Part shown: positions 19,618 through 31,862 of the stretch, in pieces | Numbering within the stretch: position 1 is the stretch's first letter | Layout: every line of letters begins with the position of its first letter | Source of the DNA: Psychromonas ingrahamii 37 | Lineage (GTDB): Bacteria; Pseudomonadota; Gammaproteobacteria; Enterobacterales; Psychromonadaceae | Reading direction: 5' to 3' | DNA length: 64,000 nt | Assembly: GCF_000015285.1 (NCBI RefSeq) | Contig: NC_008709.1 | Coordinates: forward strand, 124,001 to 188,000 | Notes under the pieces: generated by a model | Told to the model about the DNA's origin: nothing | Database searches by the model: none | The model's input: only the letters and a program-made list of their open reading frames with translations | Translations under genes and position numbers: made by a program

Positions 19618-19633
19618 AGACTTCTGGATGTCC
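19618..19633 (+). promoter_or_regulatory. Probable tandem MetJ boxes upstream of metA
   Basis: Two adjacent 8-mers, AGACTTCT and GGATGTCC, match the met-box consensus AGACGTCT at 7 and 5 positions. MetJ is known to bind tandem 8-bp boxes, and metA is a MetJ target in enterobacteria. The site lies 37 bp upstream of the metA start. Confidence 0.6.
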
Positions 19634-19669
19634 AAATAAAAATATATTCTAATATGGGGTTTTAAAATT

Positions 19670-20587
19670 ATGCCAATTCGTATTTCTGATGATCTGCCAG
19701 CTGCTGATATTTTAAGGTCAGAAAATATTTTTACTATGTCTGAATCGCGCGCTAGCCTTCAGAATATCCGTCCTTTACGTGTTTTGATTCTTAATTTGAT
19801 GCCGAAAAAAATTGAAACAGAAACACAAATAATGCGTTTGTTATCTAATACACCATTACAAGTAAATGTTGAATTAATACGAGTAGATGCCCGCGCATCA
19901 CGCAACACCCCGAAAGAGCACTTAGACAAATTTTACAGTGATTTTGACCGAGTCAAAAATCAAAAGTGGGATGGTTTTGTGATTACCGGGGCACCACTAG
20001 GACAGCTTCCCTTTGAAGATGTTTACTATTGGGAAAAGTTTGTCGAAATTGTTGAATGGTCACGCCATAATGTAACCTCAACACTCTTTTTGTGTTGGGC
20101 TGCGCAGGCTGCTTTAACCTATTTATATGGCTTAAAGAAAGAAACACGGGGAGATAAACTGTCTGGTATTTATTTACACCGTACCCATCACCATCATCAC
20201 CCTCTAGTACGCGGATTTGATGATGAATTTTGGGCTCCATTATCTCGTTTTGCTGAATTTAATTCAGAGGTGGTCTCTGAAAATAGTGATTTAACTATTT
20301 TTGCAGATGCACCCAATGCGGGTATTTATTTGGCCGCCAGCCCGGATTGTCGTCAGGTTTATGTTACCGGGCACCCGGAATATGATGCGAGTACATTACA
20401 TAATGAGTATTTACGCGATCTCGAAGAGGGGTTGGAGCCCAAACAGCCAGTGAATTATTATCCCGATAATGATCAGAATAAAACACCGCGGGCAATTTGG
20501 CGAAGTCATGGAAACTTATTATACAGCAACTGGTTAAACTATTGTGTTTATCAAGTGACACCCTATGACTTAGCCGATTTGATATAA
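19670..20587 (+). CDS. metA: Homoserine O-succinyltransferase
   Basis: First committed step of methionine synthesis: acylation of homoserine from succinyl-CoA (or acetyl-CoA in some members). The 305-residue protein has the catalytic Cys in [19 protein letters not shown] near residue 142, and the His-Glu pair in [10 protein letters not shown] near residue 235. Start ATG and length match the family. Whether succinyl- or acetyl-CoA is used depends on residue 111, which I did not assign. Probable MetJ boxes are upstream. metH follows 1.1 kb later on the same strand. Confidence 0.95.
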   Translation: MPIRISDDLPAADILRSENIFTMSESRASLQNIRPLRVLILNLMPKKIETETQIMRLLSNTPLQVNVELIRVDARASRNTPKEHLDKFYSDFDRVKNQKWDGFVITGAPLGQLPFEDVYYWEKFVEIVEWSRHNVTSTLFLCWAAQAALTYLYGLKKETRGDKLSGIYLHRTHHHHHPLVRGFDDEFWAPLSRFAEFNSEVVSENSDLTIFADAPNAGIYLAASPDCRQVYVTGHPEYDASTLHNEYLRDLEEGLEPKQPVNYYPDNDQNKTPRAIWRSHGNLLYSNWLNYCVYQVTPYDLADLI

Positions 20588-20800
20588 CAAGCCAATAAAA
20601 AATTGCCTTGGTAAATTTTTGATTATTTCAGTGGTGGTTTAATAGCACTACCAATAATAACTTCTACACTTTAAATGTTAGCGGTAGAAATTTTTATTTA
20701 GCTGACAGAAAATACAGAAAATAGTTGTTAGTCAATAGTCGTTAGTTAGTAAATAGGCTCAGCGAATCTTTAATATAGATTTTCGTTGATATCCCTAAGT

Positions 20801-20990
20801 AATATGGAGGGTTATATATTACCCATAGTATCAGTTTTTAGTGGGGCCATAACCTAATTAAGAGTTAGCAGTTGTAACTTGTTAGCCCGAAGGGCAGAGG
20901 GGGAGGTTTATTTATATTTAAGTTAAAAACTGGTTTTGGTTAGATCACTAACATGGAGGGACTACATATTATTATTTTGTATCAGTTTTT
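20801..20990. repeat. Pair of imperfect direct repeats, about 40 bp each
   Basis: Copies at 20801-20840 and 20950-20990 share ATGGAGGG, then ATATTA, then GTATCAGTTTTT with the same internal spacing to within a base or two. Period is about 149 bp. No function known. Confidence 0.6.
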
Positions 20991-21257
20991 GAAAAGCAGT
21001 AATAGTATTTAGGAGTGAGCTATTTTGAGCCTCTCATTGCCAGTCCGGCGTTACTGTTGCTGTTTTTTGTGGCGTGATAGCCGATCATAGTTTAAATACA
21101 GATTTTTGGTTATGTTTCGACTTTTTCTTAACATCTGTCTACAAATAAACATTCTATTTTCCTCTGTTTATCTGGTGGTGTAGGAAAAGTAATAATTTAA
21201 GAATCCCTTTTATTTATTATGATGGCATTATAATTTTTAAAAAAGAACAGTATAAGT

Positions 21258-21290
21258 AAAAAGCGAACTACTCTTAGTTCGCTTTTTTAT
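21258..21290 (+). terminator. Orphan rho-independent terminator
   Basis: AAGCGAACTA (21261-21270) pairs perfectly with TAGTTCGCTT (21275-21284) over a CTCT loop, followed by a T run. It is 670 bp past metA and has no gene directly upstream; it may end an unannotated transcript. A TATAAT-like hexamer lies at 21229-21234. Confidence 0.8.
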
Positions 21291-21731
21291 ATCTGAAATT
21301 TATGATAGCTACTTTTTGACGTTTTTCTGCCTAAGTACTCTTACATAAGTACTCTTGCATAAATTTCCCGGTTTTTTTGAGCTCTTTACTCAATAAAAGC
21401 GCTCTTAAGATCAGAAAACTTTTGGGTGAGTACTTGGCTTATTATAACAAATCCACCTAAGTTCTCTTCATTTATAGAAGTCAAAATAAATGCTCGTCAG
21501 GGATAAAAATCACCATACCGTTAGGCTTACAACTTGAATTCAAATACTAACCAAGGTTGAATACTTTTTTAGTTTTAAGCGCACAGAATTTTTTGCTTTT
21601 TCAGTGCAAATTTATTTCATTATTTAGAAGAGAATATTTCAATCAAAGAGCATCTTTGATGCGTCAGTTTTAACTACTTTCATGCTAATATTCTAACCTA
21701 TTATTCACAGCACCAAATATCAGGAAGTCCT

Positions 21732-24700
21732 ATGGTAGTTAACGATCGAAGCGCACTTATTAAGGCGCAGCTAGAAAAGCATATCCTTCTTATTGATGGA
21801 GCCATGGGCACCATGATCCAGTCTTATAAATTTGAAGAAGAGGATTATCGTGGTGAACGTTTTGCTGATTGGTCCTGTGACGTTAAAGGCAATAATGATC
21901 TGTTGGTTTTATCTCAACCTCGAGTGATTGCGGATATTCACCGTGAATATTTAGATGCCGGGGCAGACATTCTTGAAACGAATACCTTTAATGCAACTAC
22001 TATTGCCATGGCTGATTATCAAATGCAGTCATTATCAGCAGAAATAAATCGTGAAGCCGCCCGTTTAGCGCGTCAAGAGGCTGATCAAAAAACCGCAGAA
22101 ACACCGGAACGCCCACGTTTTGTGGCTGGTGTTTTAGGCCCAACAAACCGTACCTGCTCAATCTCTCCGGATGTAAACGATCCTGCCTTTCGTAATGTCA
22201 GCTTTGATGAACTCGTTGAGGCGTACACTGAATCAACCCGCGCGTTAATTGAAGGCGGGTGTGACCTCATTTTAATTGAGACTATTTTTGATACGCTCAA
22301 TGCCAAAGCAGCCGTTTTCGCGGTAAGTGGTGTTTTTGATGAGCTCGGTTATAAATTACCCGTTATGATCTCCGGCACAATAACTGATGCCTCCGGACGA
22401 ACGCTTACCGGGCAAACAACCGAAGCTTTTTACAACTCATTACGCCATATTGAGCCTATCTCATTTGGTCTAAACTGTGCGCTTGGACCCGAGGAACTGC
22501 GCCAATATGTGCAGGAGATATCGAAGATTTCAGAAACATATGTTTCAGCACACCCGAATGCGGGTTTACCTAATGCCTTTGGTGAATATGATTTAGAAGC
22601 CGATGAAATGGCTGCGCATATTAAAGAGTGGGCAGAAAGTGGTTTCTTAAATTTAGTTGGTGGCTGTTGCGGCACGACGCCCGCGCATATTAAAGCAATG
22701 GCTGATGCTGTTGCCGGCGTAAAACCGCGCGCCCTGCCTGAGATTGAAATTGCCTGCCGATTAAGCGGATTAGAAGCATTAACTATCCGCAAAGATTCTC
22801 TCTTTCAAAATGTTGGCGAGCGGACCAATGTAACAGGCTCTGCCCGCTTTAAGCGCTTAATCATGGACGAGCTTTATGATCAGGCACTAGAGGTGGCACT
22901 TCATCAAGTGACAGCTGGCGCCAATATTATCGATATTAATATGGATGAAGCGATGCTTGATTCATTGTATGCGATGAAACGTTTTCTTAATTTATGTGCC
23001 TCTGAGCCGGATATTTCCAGAGTACCGATTATGATCGACTCGTCTAAATGGGAAATTTTAGAAGAGGGCATGAAGTGTGTGCAAGGTAAGGGGATTGTTA
23101 ATTCGATCAGCATGAAAGAGGGCGTTGATAATTTTATTGCTCAGGCTAAGTTAATCCGCCGTTATGGTTTTGCTGTGATTGTAATGGCTTTTGATGAAGA
23201 CGGGCAAGCCGATACGCGTGCCCGTAAATTTGATATTTGTAAACGTTCTTACGATATTCTGGTTAACCAGGTGGGGTTCCCGCCGGAAGATATTATTTTT
23301 GACCCCAATATTTTTGCTGTGGCCACGGGTATTTCCGATCATAACAATTATGCCGTTGATTTCATCGAAGCGGTTAAAGATATTAAAACCAATCTACCCC
23401 ATGTGATGATCTCAGGTGGTGTTTCTAACGTTTCTTTCTCCTTTCGGGGCAATAACCCCGTTCGTGAAGCTATCCATGCTGTGTTTCTCTATCACTGTAT
23501 CCAAAATGGCATGGACATGGGCATTGTTAATGCAGCACAACTGGCCATTTATGATGATATCCCAAAAGAGTTAAAAGAAGCCGTTGAAGCGATTATTTTA
23601 AATACCAGCCCGGATGCAACGGATAATTTACTGGAGCTGGCGGAAAAATACCGAGATTCCGGCAGTGAAAAAGTGGATGATGGCAAGTCCTTGGAATGGC
23701 GGAACCTGCCCGTTAACGAACGTATTGCCCATTCTTTAGTAAAAGGTATTACCGAGTTTATTGTGGAAGATACCGAAGAAGCACGCGTCAATGCTGAAAT
23801 GCCCATAGACGTTATTGAAGGGCCATTAATGGATGGTATGAATATTGTTGGCGATCTCTTTGGTGACGGAAAAATGTTTTTACCACAAGTGGTTAAGTCG
23901 GCGCGTGTTATGAAACAGGCGGTGGCTTATCTCAACCCTTATATTGAAGAAACTAAAGCGGTTGGTGCGACCAACGGTAAAATCGTTATGGCCACGGTTA
24001 AAGGGGATGTCCACGATATTGGTAAAAATATTGTCGGTGTTATTTTACAGTGTAATAACTATGAAATTATCGATCTTGGTGTCATGGTGCCAACTGAAAA
24101 AATCATTAAAACGGCGATAGCAGAAAAGGCTGATATAATTGGTTTATCCGGCCTAATTACCCCCTCCTTAGATGAAATGGTGTATGTTGCCAAGGAGATG
24201 CAGCGTCAGGGTTTGAAATTGCCGTTATTAATCGGGGGAGCAACAACCTCTAAAGCCCATACCGCAGTAAAAATAGAGCAGAATTACGATCAGCCCGTGG
24301 TCTATGTGTCTAATGCATCCCGTGCAGTCGGGGTTTGTCAGAAATTATTAAATCCCGTTCATAAACTAGAATTTGTGAAAAAATTGGATGAAGATTATGT
24401 TAGGGTACGTGAACAATATGCTAATAGACGTCCTCGCAGCGCACCCGTTTCACTACAGCGAGCGCGTGCTAACGCCGCTAAAATTGATTGGGCTAATTAC
24501 CAACCACCCGTACCAAATCAACTGGGTGTGCAGGTTATTAAAAAGATGTCGATTAAAATATTACGTGAATATATTGACTGGACTCCCTTCTTTTTGACTT
24601 GGGGACTAGCAGGCAAGTATCCGAGAATTCTTGAGGATGAAGTTGTTGGCGAAGAAGCTAAGCGTTTATTTGCTGATGCACTGGCAATGCTTGATGTCGT

Positions 24701-25415
24701 TGAAGCACAAGGGGAAATATCTGCCAGCGGTATGGTTGGCATTTTTCCTGCGAACAGTGTGGGTGATGATATCGAAATTTACACCGATCAAACGCGCAGT
24801 AAAATATTACAAATGAGTCATCATCTGCGCCAGCAAAGCGAGAAAAAACCGCCCTTTGTCAATCATTGTTTAGCCGACTACATTGCGCCTAAATCATTGG
24901 GTATTGCCGATTATATTGGCGCATTTGCTGTGACGGGAGGTATCGGTGAAAAGGAAGTTGCCGAGCGTTATAAAGCCGAACTTGATGATTACAATGCGAT
25001 TCTGGTACAGGCTATTTGTGACCGTTTAGCCGAGGCCTTTGCTGAATATCTGCATCAGAAAACCCGCAAGGAATATTGGGGATTTGCAGCGAATGAAACC
25101 CTAGAGTGTGATGATTTGATTCGTGAAAAATACCAGGGTATTCGCCCGGCACCGGGTTATGCTGCCTGTCCTGAGCATACCGAAAAGCAAGTGATTTGGG
25201 ACTTAATGGATGTAGAGCAACAGATTGGTATGCAGTTAACCAGCAGTTATGCGATGTTCCCGGGAGCTGCGGTCTCGGGATGGATTTTCTCGCATCCTGA
25301 AAGTCGTTATTTTGCCGTTGCACATATTCAGCAGGATCAGTTAGAGGATTACGCAGGGCGTAAAGGCTGGGATTTACTAACGGCAGAGCGCTGGTTAGGT
25401 CCTAACCTTTCATAA
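21732..25415 (+). CDS. metH: Cobalamin-dependent methionine synthase
   Basis: Transfers a methyl group from 5-methyltetrahydrofolate to homocysteine through methylcobalamin. The 1227-residue protein has all four modules in order: homocysteine/zinc domain with GLNCALG and the GGCCGTTP zinc ligands (residues about 1-330), pterin domain ([13 protein letters not shown], about 355-620), cobalamin domain with [13 protein letters not shown] (axial His near residue 760), and the C-terminal SAM-binding reactivation domain with [12 protein letters not shown]. Length equals that of E. coli MetH. A strong terminator follows 26 bp after the stop. Confidence 0.97.
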   Translation: MVVNDRSALIKAQLEKHILLIDGAMGTMIQSYKFEEEDYRGERFADWSCDVKGNNDLLVLSQPRVIADIHREYLDAGADILETNTFNATTIAMADYQMQSLSAEINREAARLARQEADQKTAETPERPRFVAGVLGPTNRTCSISPDVNDPAFRNVSFDELVEAYTESTRALIEGGCDLILIETIFDTLNAKAAVFAVSGVFDELGYKLPVMISGTITDASGRTLTGQTTEAFYNSLRHIEPISFGLNCALGPEELRQYVQEISKISETYVSAHPNAGLPNAFGEYDLEADEMAAHIKEWAESGFLNLVGGCCGTTPAHIKAMADAVAGVKPRALPEIEIACRLSGLEALTIRKDSLFQNVGERTNVTGSARFKRLIMDELYDQALEVALHQVTAGANIIDINMDEAMLDSLYAMKRFLNLCASEPDISRVPIMIDSSKWEILEEGMKCVQGKGIVNSISMKEGVDNFIAQAKLIRRYGFAVIVMAFDEDGQADTRARKFDICKRSYDILVNQVGFPPEDIIFDPNIFAVATGISDHNNYAVDFIEAVKDIKTNLPHVMISGGVSNVSFSFRGNNPVREAIHAVFLYHCIQNGMDMGIVNAAQLAIYDDIPKELKEAVEAIILNTSPDATDNLLELAEKYRDSGSEKVDDGKSLEWRNLPVNERIAHSLVKGITEFIVEDTEEARVNAEMPIDVIEGPLMDGMNIVGDLFGDGKMFLPQVVKSARVMKQAVAYLNPYIEETKAVGATNGKIVMATVKGDVHDIGKNIVGVILQCNNYEIIDLGVMVPTEKIIKTAIAEKADIIGLSGLITPSLDEMVYVAKEMQRQGLKLPLLIGGATTSKAHTAVKIEQNYDQPVVYVSNASRAVGVCQKLLNPVHKLEFVKKLDEDYVRVREQYANRRPRSAPVSLQRARANAAKIDWANYQPPVPNQLGVQVIKKMSIKILREYIDWTPFFLTWGLAGKYPRILEDEVVGEEAKRLFADALAMLDVVEAQGEISASGMVGIFPANSVGDDIEIYTDQTRSKILQMSHHLRQQSEKKPPFVNHCLADYIAPKSLGIADYIGAFAVTGGIGEKEVAERYKAELDDYNAILVQAICDRLAEAFAEYLHQKTRKEYWGFAANETLECDDLIREKYQGIRPAPGYAACPEHTEKQVIWDLMDVEQQIGMQLTSSYAMFPGAAVSGWIFSHPESRYFAVAHIQQDQLEDYAGRKGWDLLTAERWLGPNLS

Positions 25416-25441
25416 GGCTATAAATTATAGGTCAATAAATT

Positions 25442-25463
25442 GGGAGCTTAGGCTCCCTTTTTT
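25442..25463 (+). terminator. Terminator of metH
   Basis: Perfect stem GGGAGC-TTAG-GCTCCC followed by six T residues. Confidence 0.9.
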
Positions 25464-25907
25464 GTTTTCCCAACAAAGCTGGTAAACCCACCTGCAGCTG
25501 CGACGCGGTATATCGGGTAAAAGCAAATTGCAGAACATGTAGCATAAAGACGGGGATTTATGGACTGCTGAAGAGTGATTGGATCCTCATTTATAATATT
25601 TTAAAGTAGCCATATCAAAAGCAAATAAATAATGGCTTTTGATATGTTCTGTCAGTGTATGCTGATTGAGTTTTATTCTTAATCTGTGCGTTTATTACAG
25701 TCTATATCATTAAATAATTTCAAACCGCACAGTAAAAATTAATGCCGATAGAGTGTTTACTAAGGTATCACTGACGGCTGTATTGTGCTAGCAACCCTTG
25801 AAATTGCTGATTTTAGGGTTATTTTTTCTGCTTAGTGGGAATAAATCTTTATTTATTGTCCTGTGACCTCTATCATTAATGATCCATTTTTTCAGTTGGT
25901 TAAATAG
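25464..25907. other. Intergenic region upstream of the SNF2 gene
   Basis: About 440 bp without a supportable gene. A weak hairpin (AACCCT at 25793 with AGGGTT at 25815, then ATTTTTT) could be an attenuator or terminator. No recognised operator. Confidence 0.35.
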
Positions 25908-28900
25908 ATGCCCAAAATCACTCCGCAAGACATTTCCACTAGTTTCGGCCGTAATATTATCGACCGTGGAACACGCTACTTTAAAGAAAGCAGAGTGTTA
26001 TCTTGTGAATACGATGAGGATAAAAAGCAACTCCACGGCAGTGTTAAAGGATCATCAGAAACCCCTTACCAAACCAGTGCTTCAATTAAACCGTCTAATA
26101 AAGGCGGATTTATTATCCACAGCACTTGTACCTGCCCGGTCGGCTGGAACTGTAAACACGCAGTGGCTTTGTTGCTTGCTTATCAGGCGGACACTCCAAA
26201 TTATAATATTGAGAATAGCTACCAGACTTGGTTTGAATTATTACAAAGTCAACTTTCTAAAAAGAAATCTATAACGGCACCTAGTGCTTATCAGGGTCAT
26301 TTCCGCCTTTCATTTAATAAAAGTGCATATAATCATTCATTGCTCTATTTACAGGTGGAATACGGCTCAGTACGTTTTCTAAAAAGTGAAAATGCGAATG
26401 TCTTTGCCGCAAAAGATCTTATTTCTGTTGTAGAAAATGAATCTTGGATGGAAAGTTATAAATGGGTGCAAGAAGAAGACGTCTCTATTTTACAACTTTT
26501 ATTAGCTAAAGAAGGGCGTGTACCCAAGCTTGAAAAAACCAGCATGCACACTGAAAATGACCTGCTTGCACTGCATAAAATATTAGCAACAGGGCGTTGT
26601 TTCTGGCGGAACTTGAATCTGCCTTTACAGGCCGGTGAGAAAAAACCGATACAACTTGAGTGGGTTGATGAGGAAGATTTAAAACAATTACAGGTGAGTC
26701 TTGAAAATACAGACAACTGGTTGTTAATTCCGACACCCACGCCTTTCTATATTGATACGGATCGCGGTTTAGTGGCTGAAATTGACAGTGTGTTTGATAG
26801 CGGTTGGATTTTGTCCTTATTAAAAACGCCACCACTTGGGGAACAACAGTGTGTCCATTTCACCGAGCAGGTATCGCTGCGTTTTCCTCAGGCTGTTTTA
26901 CCCAATCCCATGGTTTATCAAACGCGTGAAATTTTGGATGAATTACAGGTCGTATTGAGTCTCAACGAAAAAGAGATCAAGGGCCAAAAGTTGTTTATCT
27001 CTCGTTTGTATTTTCGTTATGGTGATCTCGAATTAAATCCGGGTATCGTTGATGAGCCAGATCGTACTCAATTTATGTGCAACAATAAAATTGTCACTAT
27101 TGATCGGGATCTTAATCAGGAACGCTTAGCGCTCAAACATTTTGAGCAGCTGTGCCTGTTAGATCTGTCGATGTACGATCCTAAACAGCCTGACACCGAT
27201 CAGCTCTTGGGTATTTTACCGCCGGAGTTAGGGGGATCTCAGGAATTTCAGTGGTTATCATTATTAACGGCTCATAAAGCTCGCTTGGAAGTTATGGGCT
27301 GGCGCTTTGAAATTTCTTCGAATCTTGTCTTGCTGAGCGATCAGGTGAATAGCATTGATATTGAAGTTGAAGAGCAGGGGCAGTGGTTTGACCTTGGCGT
27401 ATCTATTGAGATTGAAGGTAAACGTATTGAGTTATTACCGCTATTATTGGAATGGTTGCGTAATAATGAAGATTGGCAACAGCACCGCTTTGATATTTTA
27501 TTAGCCCAACCCAACGGACGGCCATTACGTATTAAACGTGAATCTATTCAACCCATTTTATCAATATTGCAGGAGTTGGGTGAGGTCAATAATGATAATA
27601 TTCACCTGCCGCAAAGTCAGGCGGCTTTATTAGCTCAATTACCTGAAATAAATAGTTGGGTTGGTGGATCACATGTTAAGGCATTAGCTGAAAAACTGAG
27701 TAATTTCACTGGAATTCAAGAAGTTACATTACCTGAAGGGCTGGATGCAACATTAAGAGATTATCAACATACGGGATTAAATTGGCTGGTATTTTTAAAT
27801 GAATATGGGTTTTCAGGAGTGCTGGCCGATGACATGGGTTTGGGTAAAACCATTCAAACATTGGCCTATATACTTTATAAAAAACAGCATCAGCAATTAG
27901 TTCACCCGGCGTTGGTTATTTGCCCGACTTCATTGGTGGGCAACTGGTTAAATGAAACAACTAAGTTTACCCCAGATTTAAAAGTGCTGATATTACATGG
28001 TGCGGACAGGCATAAGTCTTTTGAGTATGTGCCTGATTATGATTTAGTGATCACCACTTATCCATTAGTTGGCCGCGATTTTACTCAGCTGGAAGCGTTT
28101 CAATTCTCAGATTTAATTCTTGATGAAGCACAAACCATTAAAAACCCTTTGGCAAAAATGACCAAAAGTATTAAACGTTTAAATGCAAAACAGCGTTTAT
28201 GTTTAACGGGTACGCCAATGGAGAATCATTTAGGCGAATTATGGTCACTGTTTGACTTCTTAATGCCTGGATTTTTGGGTAGCTATGCGACTTTTAATCG
28301 CTTTTATCGTAAAGGAATTGAAGGCGAAGGAAATGCACAGGTACAGTCCTGGTTAATACAAAAAACTCATCCTTTTTTATTACGCCGGACCAAAGATGAT
28401 GTGGCAAAAGAGCTGCCTGCCAAGACTGAAATTATCCAGAATATAGTGCTGCCTAATGACCAGCGTACCTTATATGAAAGCATCCGTGTCACTATGGAAG
28501 AAAAAGTCCGTGATTTACTTAAAGAAAAAGGCCTGGCAAGAAGCCGTATAGAGTTTTTGGATGCACTGCTTAAACTGCGTCAAGCCTGTTGTGATCCACG
28601 TTTAGTGAAACTTGAGCATGCAAAAAACATTAAAAGTTCGGCCAAGCTCGACTATTTGATGGGTGTTTTACCGGAAATGATTGAAGAAGGCAGACGTATC
28701 CTTATCTTTTCTCAGTTTGCACAAATGTTAGGTTTGATTGAACAATCACTGCTGGCATCGGATATTGATTTTGTTAAGTTAACCGGGCAGACGCGTAATC
28801 GGAGTGAAGTGATTGATAAATTCCAAAATGGAAATGTGCCGATTTTCCTTATTTCCTTAAAGGCAGGTGGGGTTGGGCTTAACCTGACCGCTGCGGATAC

Positions 28901-29150
28901 GGTTATCCATTATGATCCTTGGTGGAACCCTGCGGTAGAAAATCAAGCGACGGATCGTGCTTATCGAATTGGTCAGGATAAGCCAGTCTTTGTGTATAAA
29001 TTAATTTGTGAGCATACCGTTGAAGAGCGTGTTCTCGCACTGCAAACGCGTAAGCAAAAGCTTGCGGATAGCGTTTATGGTAGTGAGCAAGAGGAAAAAT
29101 TTGTACCTGATAATAGCGATACGTTATTGAAGTTATTTGAACGTTACTAA
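25908..29150 (+). CDS. SWIM zinc-finger SNF2-family helicase
   Basis: Double-stranded-DNA translocase of the Swi2/Snf2 superfamily; bacterial members of this type are usually of unknown role. The 1080-residue protein begins with a SWIM zinc motif (CTCPVGWNCKH near residue 67) and a large middle region, then the ATPase: motif I DDMGLGKTIQTL near residue 645, motif II LILDEAQTIKNP, motif III LTGTPMENHLGELWSLFDFL, motif V SLKAGGVGLNLTAAD and motif VI ATDRAYRIGQDKPVFVYKL. Intact and single, so it does not look like part of a defence operon; no methylase or nuclease is adjacent. A hairpin terminator follows. Confidence 0.92.
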   Translation: MPKITPQDISTSFGRNIIDRGTRYFKESRVLSCEYDEDKKQLHGSVKGSSETPYQTSASIKPSNKGGFIIHSTCTCPVGWNCKHAVALLLAYQADTPNYNIENSYQTWFELLQSQLSKKKSITAPSAYQGHFRLSFNKSAYNHSLLYLQVEYGSVRFLKSENANVFAAKDLISVVENESWMESYKWVQEEDVSILQLLLAKEGRVPKLEKTSMHTENDLLALHKILATGRCFWRNLNLPLQAGEKKPIQLEWVDEEDLKQLQVSLENTDNWLLIPTPTPFYIDTDRGLVAEIDSVFDSGWILSLLKTPPLGEQQCVHFTEQVSLRFPQAVLPNPMVYQTREILDELQVVLSLNEKEIKGQKLFISRLYFRYGDLELNPGIVDEPDRTQFMCNNKIVTIDRDLNQERLALKHFEQLCLLDLSMYDPKQPDTDQLLGILPPELGGSQEFQWLSLLTAHKARLEVMGWRFEISSNLVLLSDQVNSIDIEVEEQGQWFDLGVSIEIEGKRIELLPLLLEWLRNNEDWQQHRFDILLAQPNGRPLRIKRESIQPILSILQELGEVNNDNIHLPQSQAALLAQLPEINSWVGGSHVKALAEKLSNFTGIQEVTLPEGLDATLRDYQHTGLNWLVFLNEYGFSGVLADDMGLGKTIQTLAYILYKKQHQQLVHPALVICPTSLVGNWLNETTKFTPDLKVLILHGADRHKSFEYVPDYDLVITTYPLVGRDFTQLEAFQFSDLILDEAQTIKNPLAKMTKSIKRLNAKQRLCLTGTPMENHLGELWSLFDFLMPGFLGSYATFNRFYRKGIEGEGNAQVQSWLIQKTHPFLLRRTKDDVAKELPAKTEIIQNIVLPNDQRTLYESIRVTMEEKVRDLLKEKGLARSRIEFLDALLKLRQACCDPRLVKLEHAKNIKSSAKLDYLMGVLPEMIEEGRRILIFSQFAQMLGLIEQSLLASDIDFVKLTGQTRNRSEVIDKFQNGNVPIFLISLKAGGVGLNLTAADTVIHYDPWWNPAVENQATDRAYRIGQDKPVFVYKLICEHTVEERVLALQTRKQKLADSVYGSEQEEKFVPDNSDTLLKLFERY

Positions 29151-29158
29151 TTCATTAT

Positions 29159-29190
29159 AAAAAGAGCCTTTTTCAAAAGGCTCTTTTTTA
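29159..29190. terminator. Bidirectional terminator between SNF2 gene and ycbX-like gene
   Basis: AAAGAGCCTTTT-TCA-AAAGGCTCTTT is a near-perfect stem flanked by A and T runs, placed between two convergent genes. Confidence 0.85.
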
Positions 29191-29209
29191 TTTTCCTTCT
29201 TCGATATTA

Positions 29210-30310
29210 TTAATGGTTGATACTAATATCTGAGGTGGGGATACAACTGCAGGCAAGAATATACCCCTGCTCAATTTCTTCTTCACTTAATCCTTCATCA
29301 TTAAGCACCTGCACTTCACCTTCGATTAATTTAACCTTGCAGCTACCACATTGCCCACCCCGGCAGGAGTACGGGATATCGATGCCTGCTTGTTCCGCTT
29401 GATCTAATAATAGTTGTTGATTATCCCCCTGAGTGGTTACGTTTGAGCCTTGATAATGTATTGCTAAGGTTTCTTTATTATTTTCCTGTTGATCGTCCTG
29501 AGCGCTATAAAATCGGGCCCCCTGGGCAATGATCACTTGTACCTCGTCACCTGCTCGAATCAAACCTTCATTAAGAGGAATCAAATTTTGCCCAAAATCG
29601 ATATTTCCATGGGAATAACGAAATTTGGATAATGTTAGTAAAGGTTCACTTTGGTCAGCAATGCCGGTTTTAGGATCCACATTAATAAATATACAACGTG
29701 AGCAAGGTTTACTGACTTCAAATTCGACTTCTCCAATCTTAATGCGGGACCAGCTGTCTTCAACAAAAGGGAAATCACCTTTGACAACAATATTAGGACG
29801 AAAATGTAATGCGGTTACCGGCGTTGTTAAGCGCGCATTAAGTTGCTCTACGGATGTTTGATTAATCAATAATAACGGGTAACCATCGGCAAATGAAACC
29901 GGTGCGTTAGTATTTTTGACCAAGCGCTGAGTTTCTTCTGCAAAAAAGACCAGCTGGCATTTTTTTTGCAAAAAGGCTGAAAACCATTGGTCGTAATCCT
30001 CATGACAATGCAGTGCGTTAACATTATCAGACCACAGCTGTGCATTTTTAGTTTGCTGGCCAAAGTGCGCAGGATTAATGGTTAATGATGGCATATTGGG
30101 GGCGTTGACTATTAACGTTTTTTTTGAAAACTGCACCTCTATTTGGGTGAGTTGCGGGTAACTTCGACCGGTAATAAATTGCCCTTGTTGATCAATCAAC
30201 ATATAACGACGATCAAACTTTAAACCTGCTTTTTCAACTTTTGCAGCAGGTTGGTTAATCGCTTTGACTGATTTAATGGGATAAATATAAATATCTGTAA
30301 GTGTTTGCAA
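29210..30310 (-). CDS. MOSC-domain protein with C-terminal 2Fe-2S ferredoxin domain (YcbX-like)
   Basis: Molybdenum-cofactor-dependent reductase of the YcbX type, which in E. coli reduces N-hydroxylated compounds. The 366-residue protein has an N-terminal MOSC beta barrel (LTDIYIYPIKSVKAIN), the MOSC domain with the cofactor-binding Cys in KPCSRCIFINVDP near residue 218, and a plant-type ferredoxin domain with CRGGQCGSC and a distal ACSC near the end. The start is TTG with AGAAGG 8 nt before it and gives the same length as E. coli YcbX. It follows mgsA by 24 bp and is probably cotranscribed. Confidence 0.9.
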   Translation of the reverse strand: MQTLTDIYIYPIKSVKAINQPAAKVEKAGLKFDRRYMLIDQQGQFITGRSYPQLTQIEVQFSKKTLIVNAPNMPSLTINPAHFGQQTKNAQLWSDNVNALHCHEDYDQWFSAFLQKKCQLVFFAEETQRLVKNTNAPVSFADGYPLLLINQTSVEQLNARLTTPVTALHFRPNIVVKGDFPFVEDSWSRIKIGEVEFEVSKPCSRCIFINVDPKTGIADQSEPLLTLSKFRYSHGNIDFGQNLIPLNEGLIRAGDEVQVIIAQGARFYSAQDDQQENNKETLAIHYQGSNVTTQGDNQQLLLDQAEQAGIDIPYSCRGGQCGSCKVKLIEGEVQVLNDEGLSEEEIEQGYILACSCIPTSDISINH

Positions 30311-30334
30311 GTTAGAAGCCTTCTTAAGCGGGTG

Positions 30335-31280
<946 letters not shown>

Positions 31281-31640
31281 TTAAGCAGAATAGCGTTTGT
31301 CACCAAACATTAGTTTATAGATTAACCAGATGGTTAAAATCAGAGTTAATGTGACTGAAAATAAGTTTGACCCTAATTCAGGGTATTGTGTGCCAATAAA
31401 AGCAGAGTAAGAAAATATACCAATAAAAAAGGATACCCAAGCTGGGCGAATACTGATTTCATTATCGGGTTCTTTAATATAAAGACCATAAAAGTGATTC
31501 ACAGAAAAGAACAGCGTAAGAAAGGCAAAAAAAGAAAACGGAACGGGTTCTTTGGTAAGCATTGAATAGCAGGCACTGAGTGAAAGCCCAATAATATAGG
31601 TGTAAACAAGCCATTTTAATGAAATAATAGGTTGATTCAT
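31281..31640 (-). CDS. yijD: YijD-like inner-membrane protein (DUF1422)
   Basis: Small integral membrane protein of unknown function with four predicted helices. The C-terminal segment QYPELGSNLFSVTLTLILTI lines up with E. coli YijD ([20 protein letters not shown]). The start at 31640 is chosen because GGAGG stands 9 nt before that ATG; an upstream ATG at 31697 would add 19 non-conserved residues. In E. coli yijD also sits near sthA, with fabR between; fabR is absent here and the gene is divergent from sthA. Confidence 0.8.
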   Translation of the reverse strand: MNQPIISLKWLVYTYIIGLSLSACYSMLTKEPVPFSFFAFLTLFFSVNHFYGLYIKEPDNEISIRPAWVSFFIGIFSYSAFIGTQYPELGSNLFSVTLTLILTIWLIYKLMFGDKRYSA

Positions 31641-31862
31641 AGAGTGTTTCCTCCGATAGGTTGAGATATTAACGTTAAAAATAGCATGATAAATCACTTA
31701 AATCCTCTTTTTATTTTTCATTTTCCCATCTGCAAAGTAAAACTTTTATATTTATTTTCTTTAACTATTGTATAGCGCACGATTTGTTGTTGGAATGTGT
31801 GACAAATGACAGTAATTTGTTAACATAATCTGTTTTTCGTCCACCCGAACCCGAGGTCCATC

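Larger units (their letters stand above)
20588..21731. other. 1.14-kb gene-poor gap between metA and metH
   Basis: No open frame with a convincing start and ribosome binding site was seen. The gap holds a pair of imperfect direct repeats (20801-20840 and 20950-20990), a perfect terminator hairpin (21258-21290) with no gene upstream, and a short tandem repeat of TAAGTACTCTT around 21331-21360. No SAM or cobalamin riboswitch motif could be recognised before metH. Confidence 0.6.

Noticed and set aside
21291-21731. Cobalamin or SAM riboswitch before metH
   Set aside because: None of the conserved core motifs (B12 box, kink-turn) could be found.
25908-29150. SNF2 helicase as part of a DISARM-like defence system
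   Set aside because: No methylase, DUF1998 or phospholipase-D gene nearby; neighbours are housekeeping genes.
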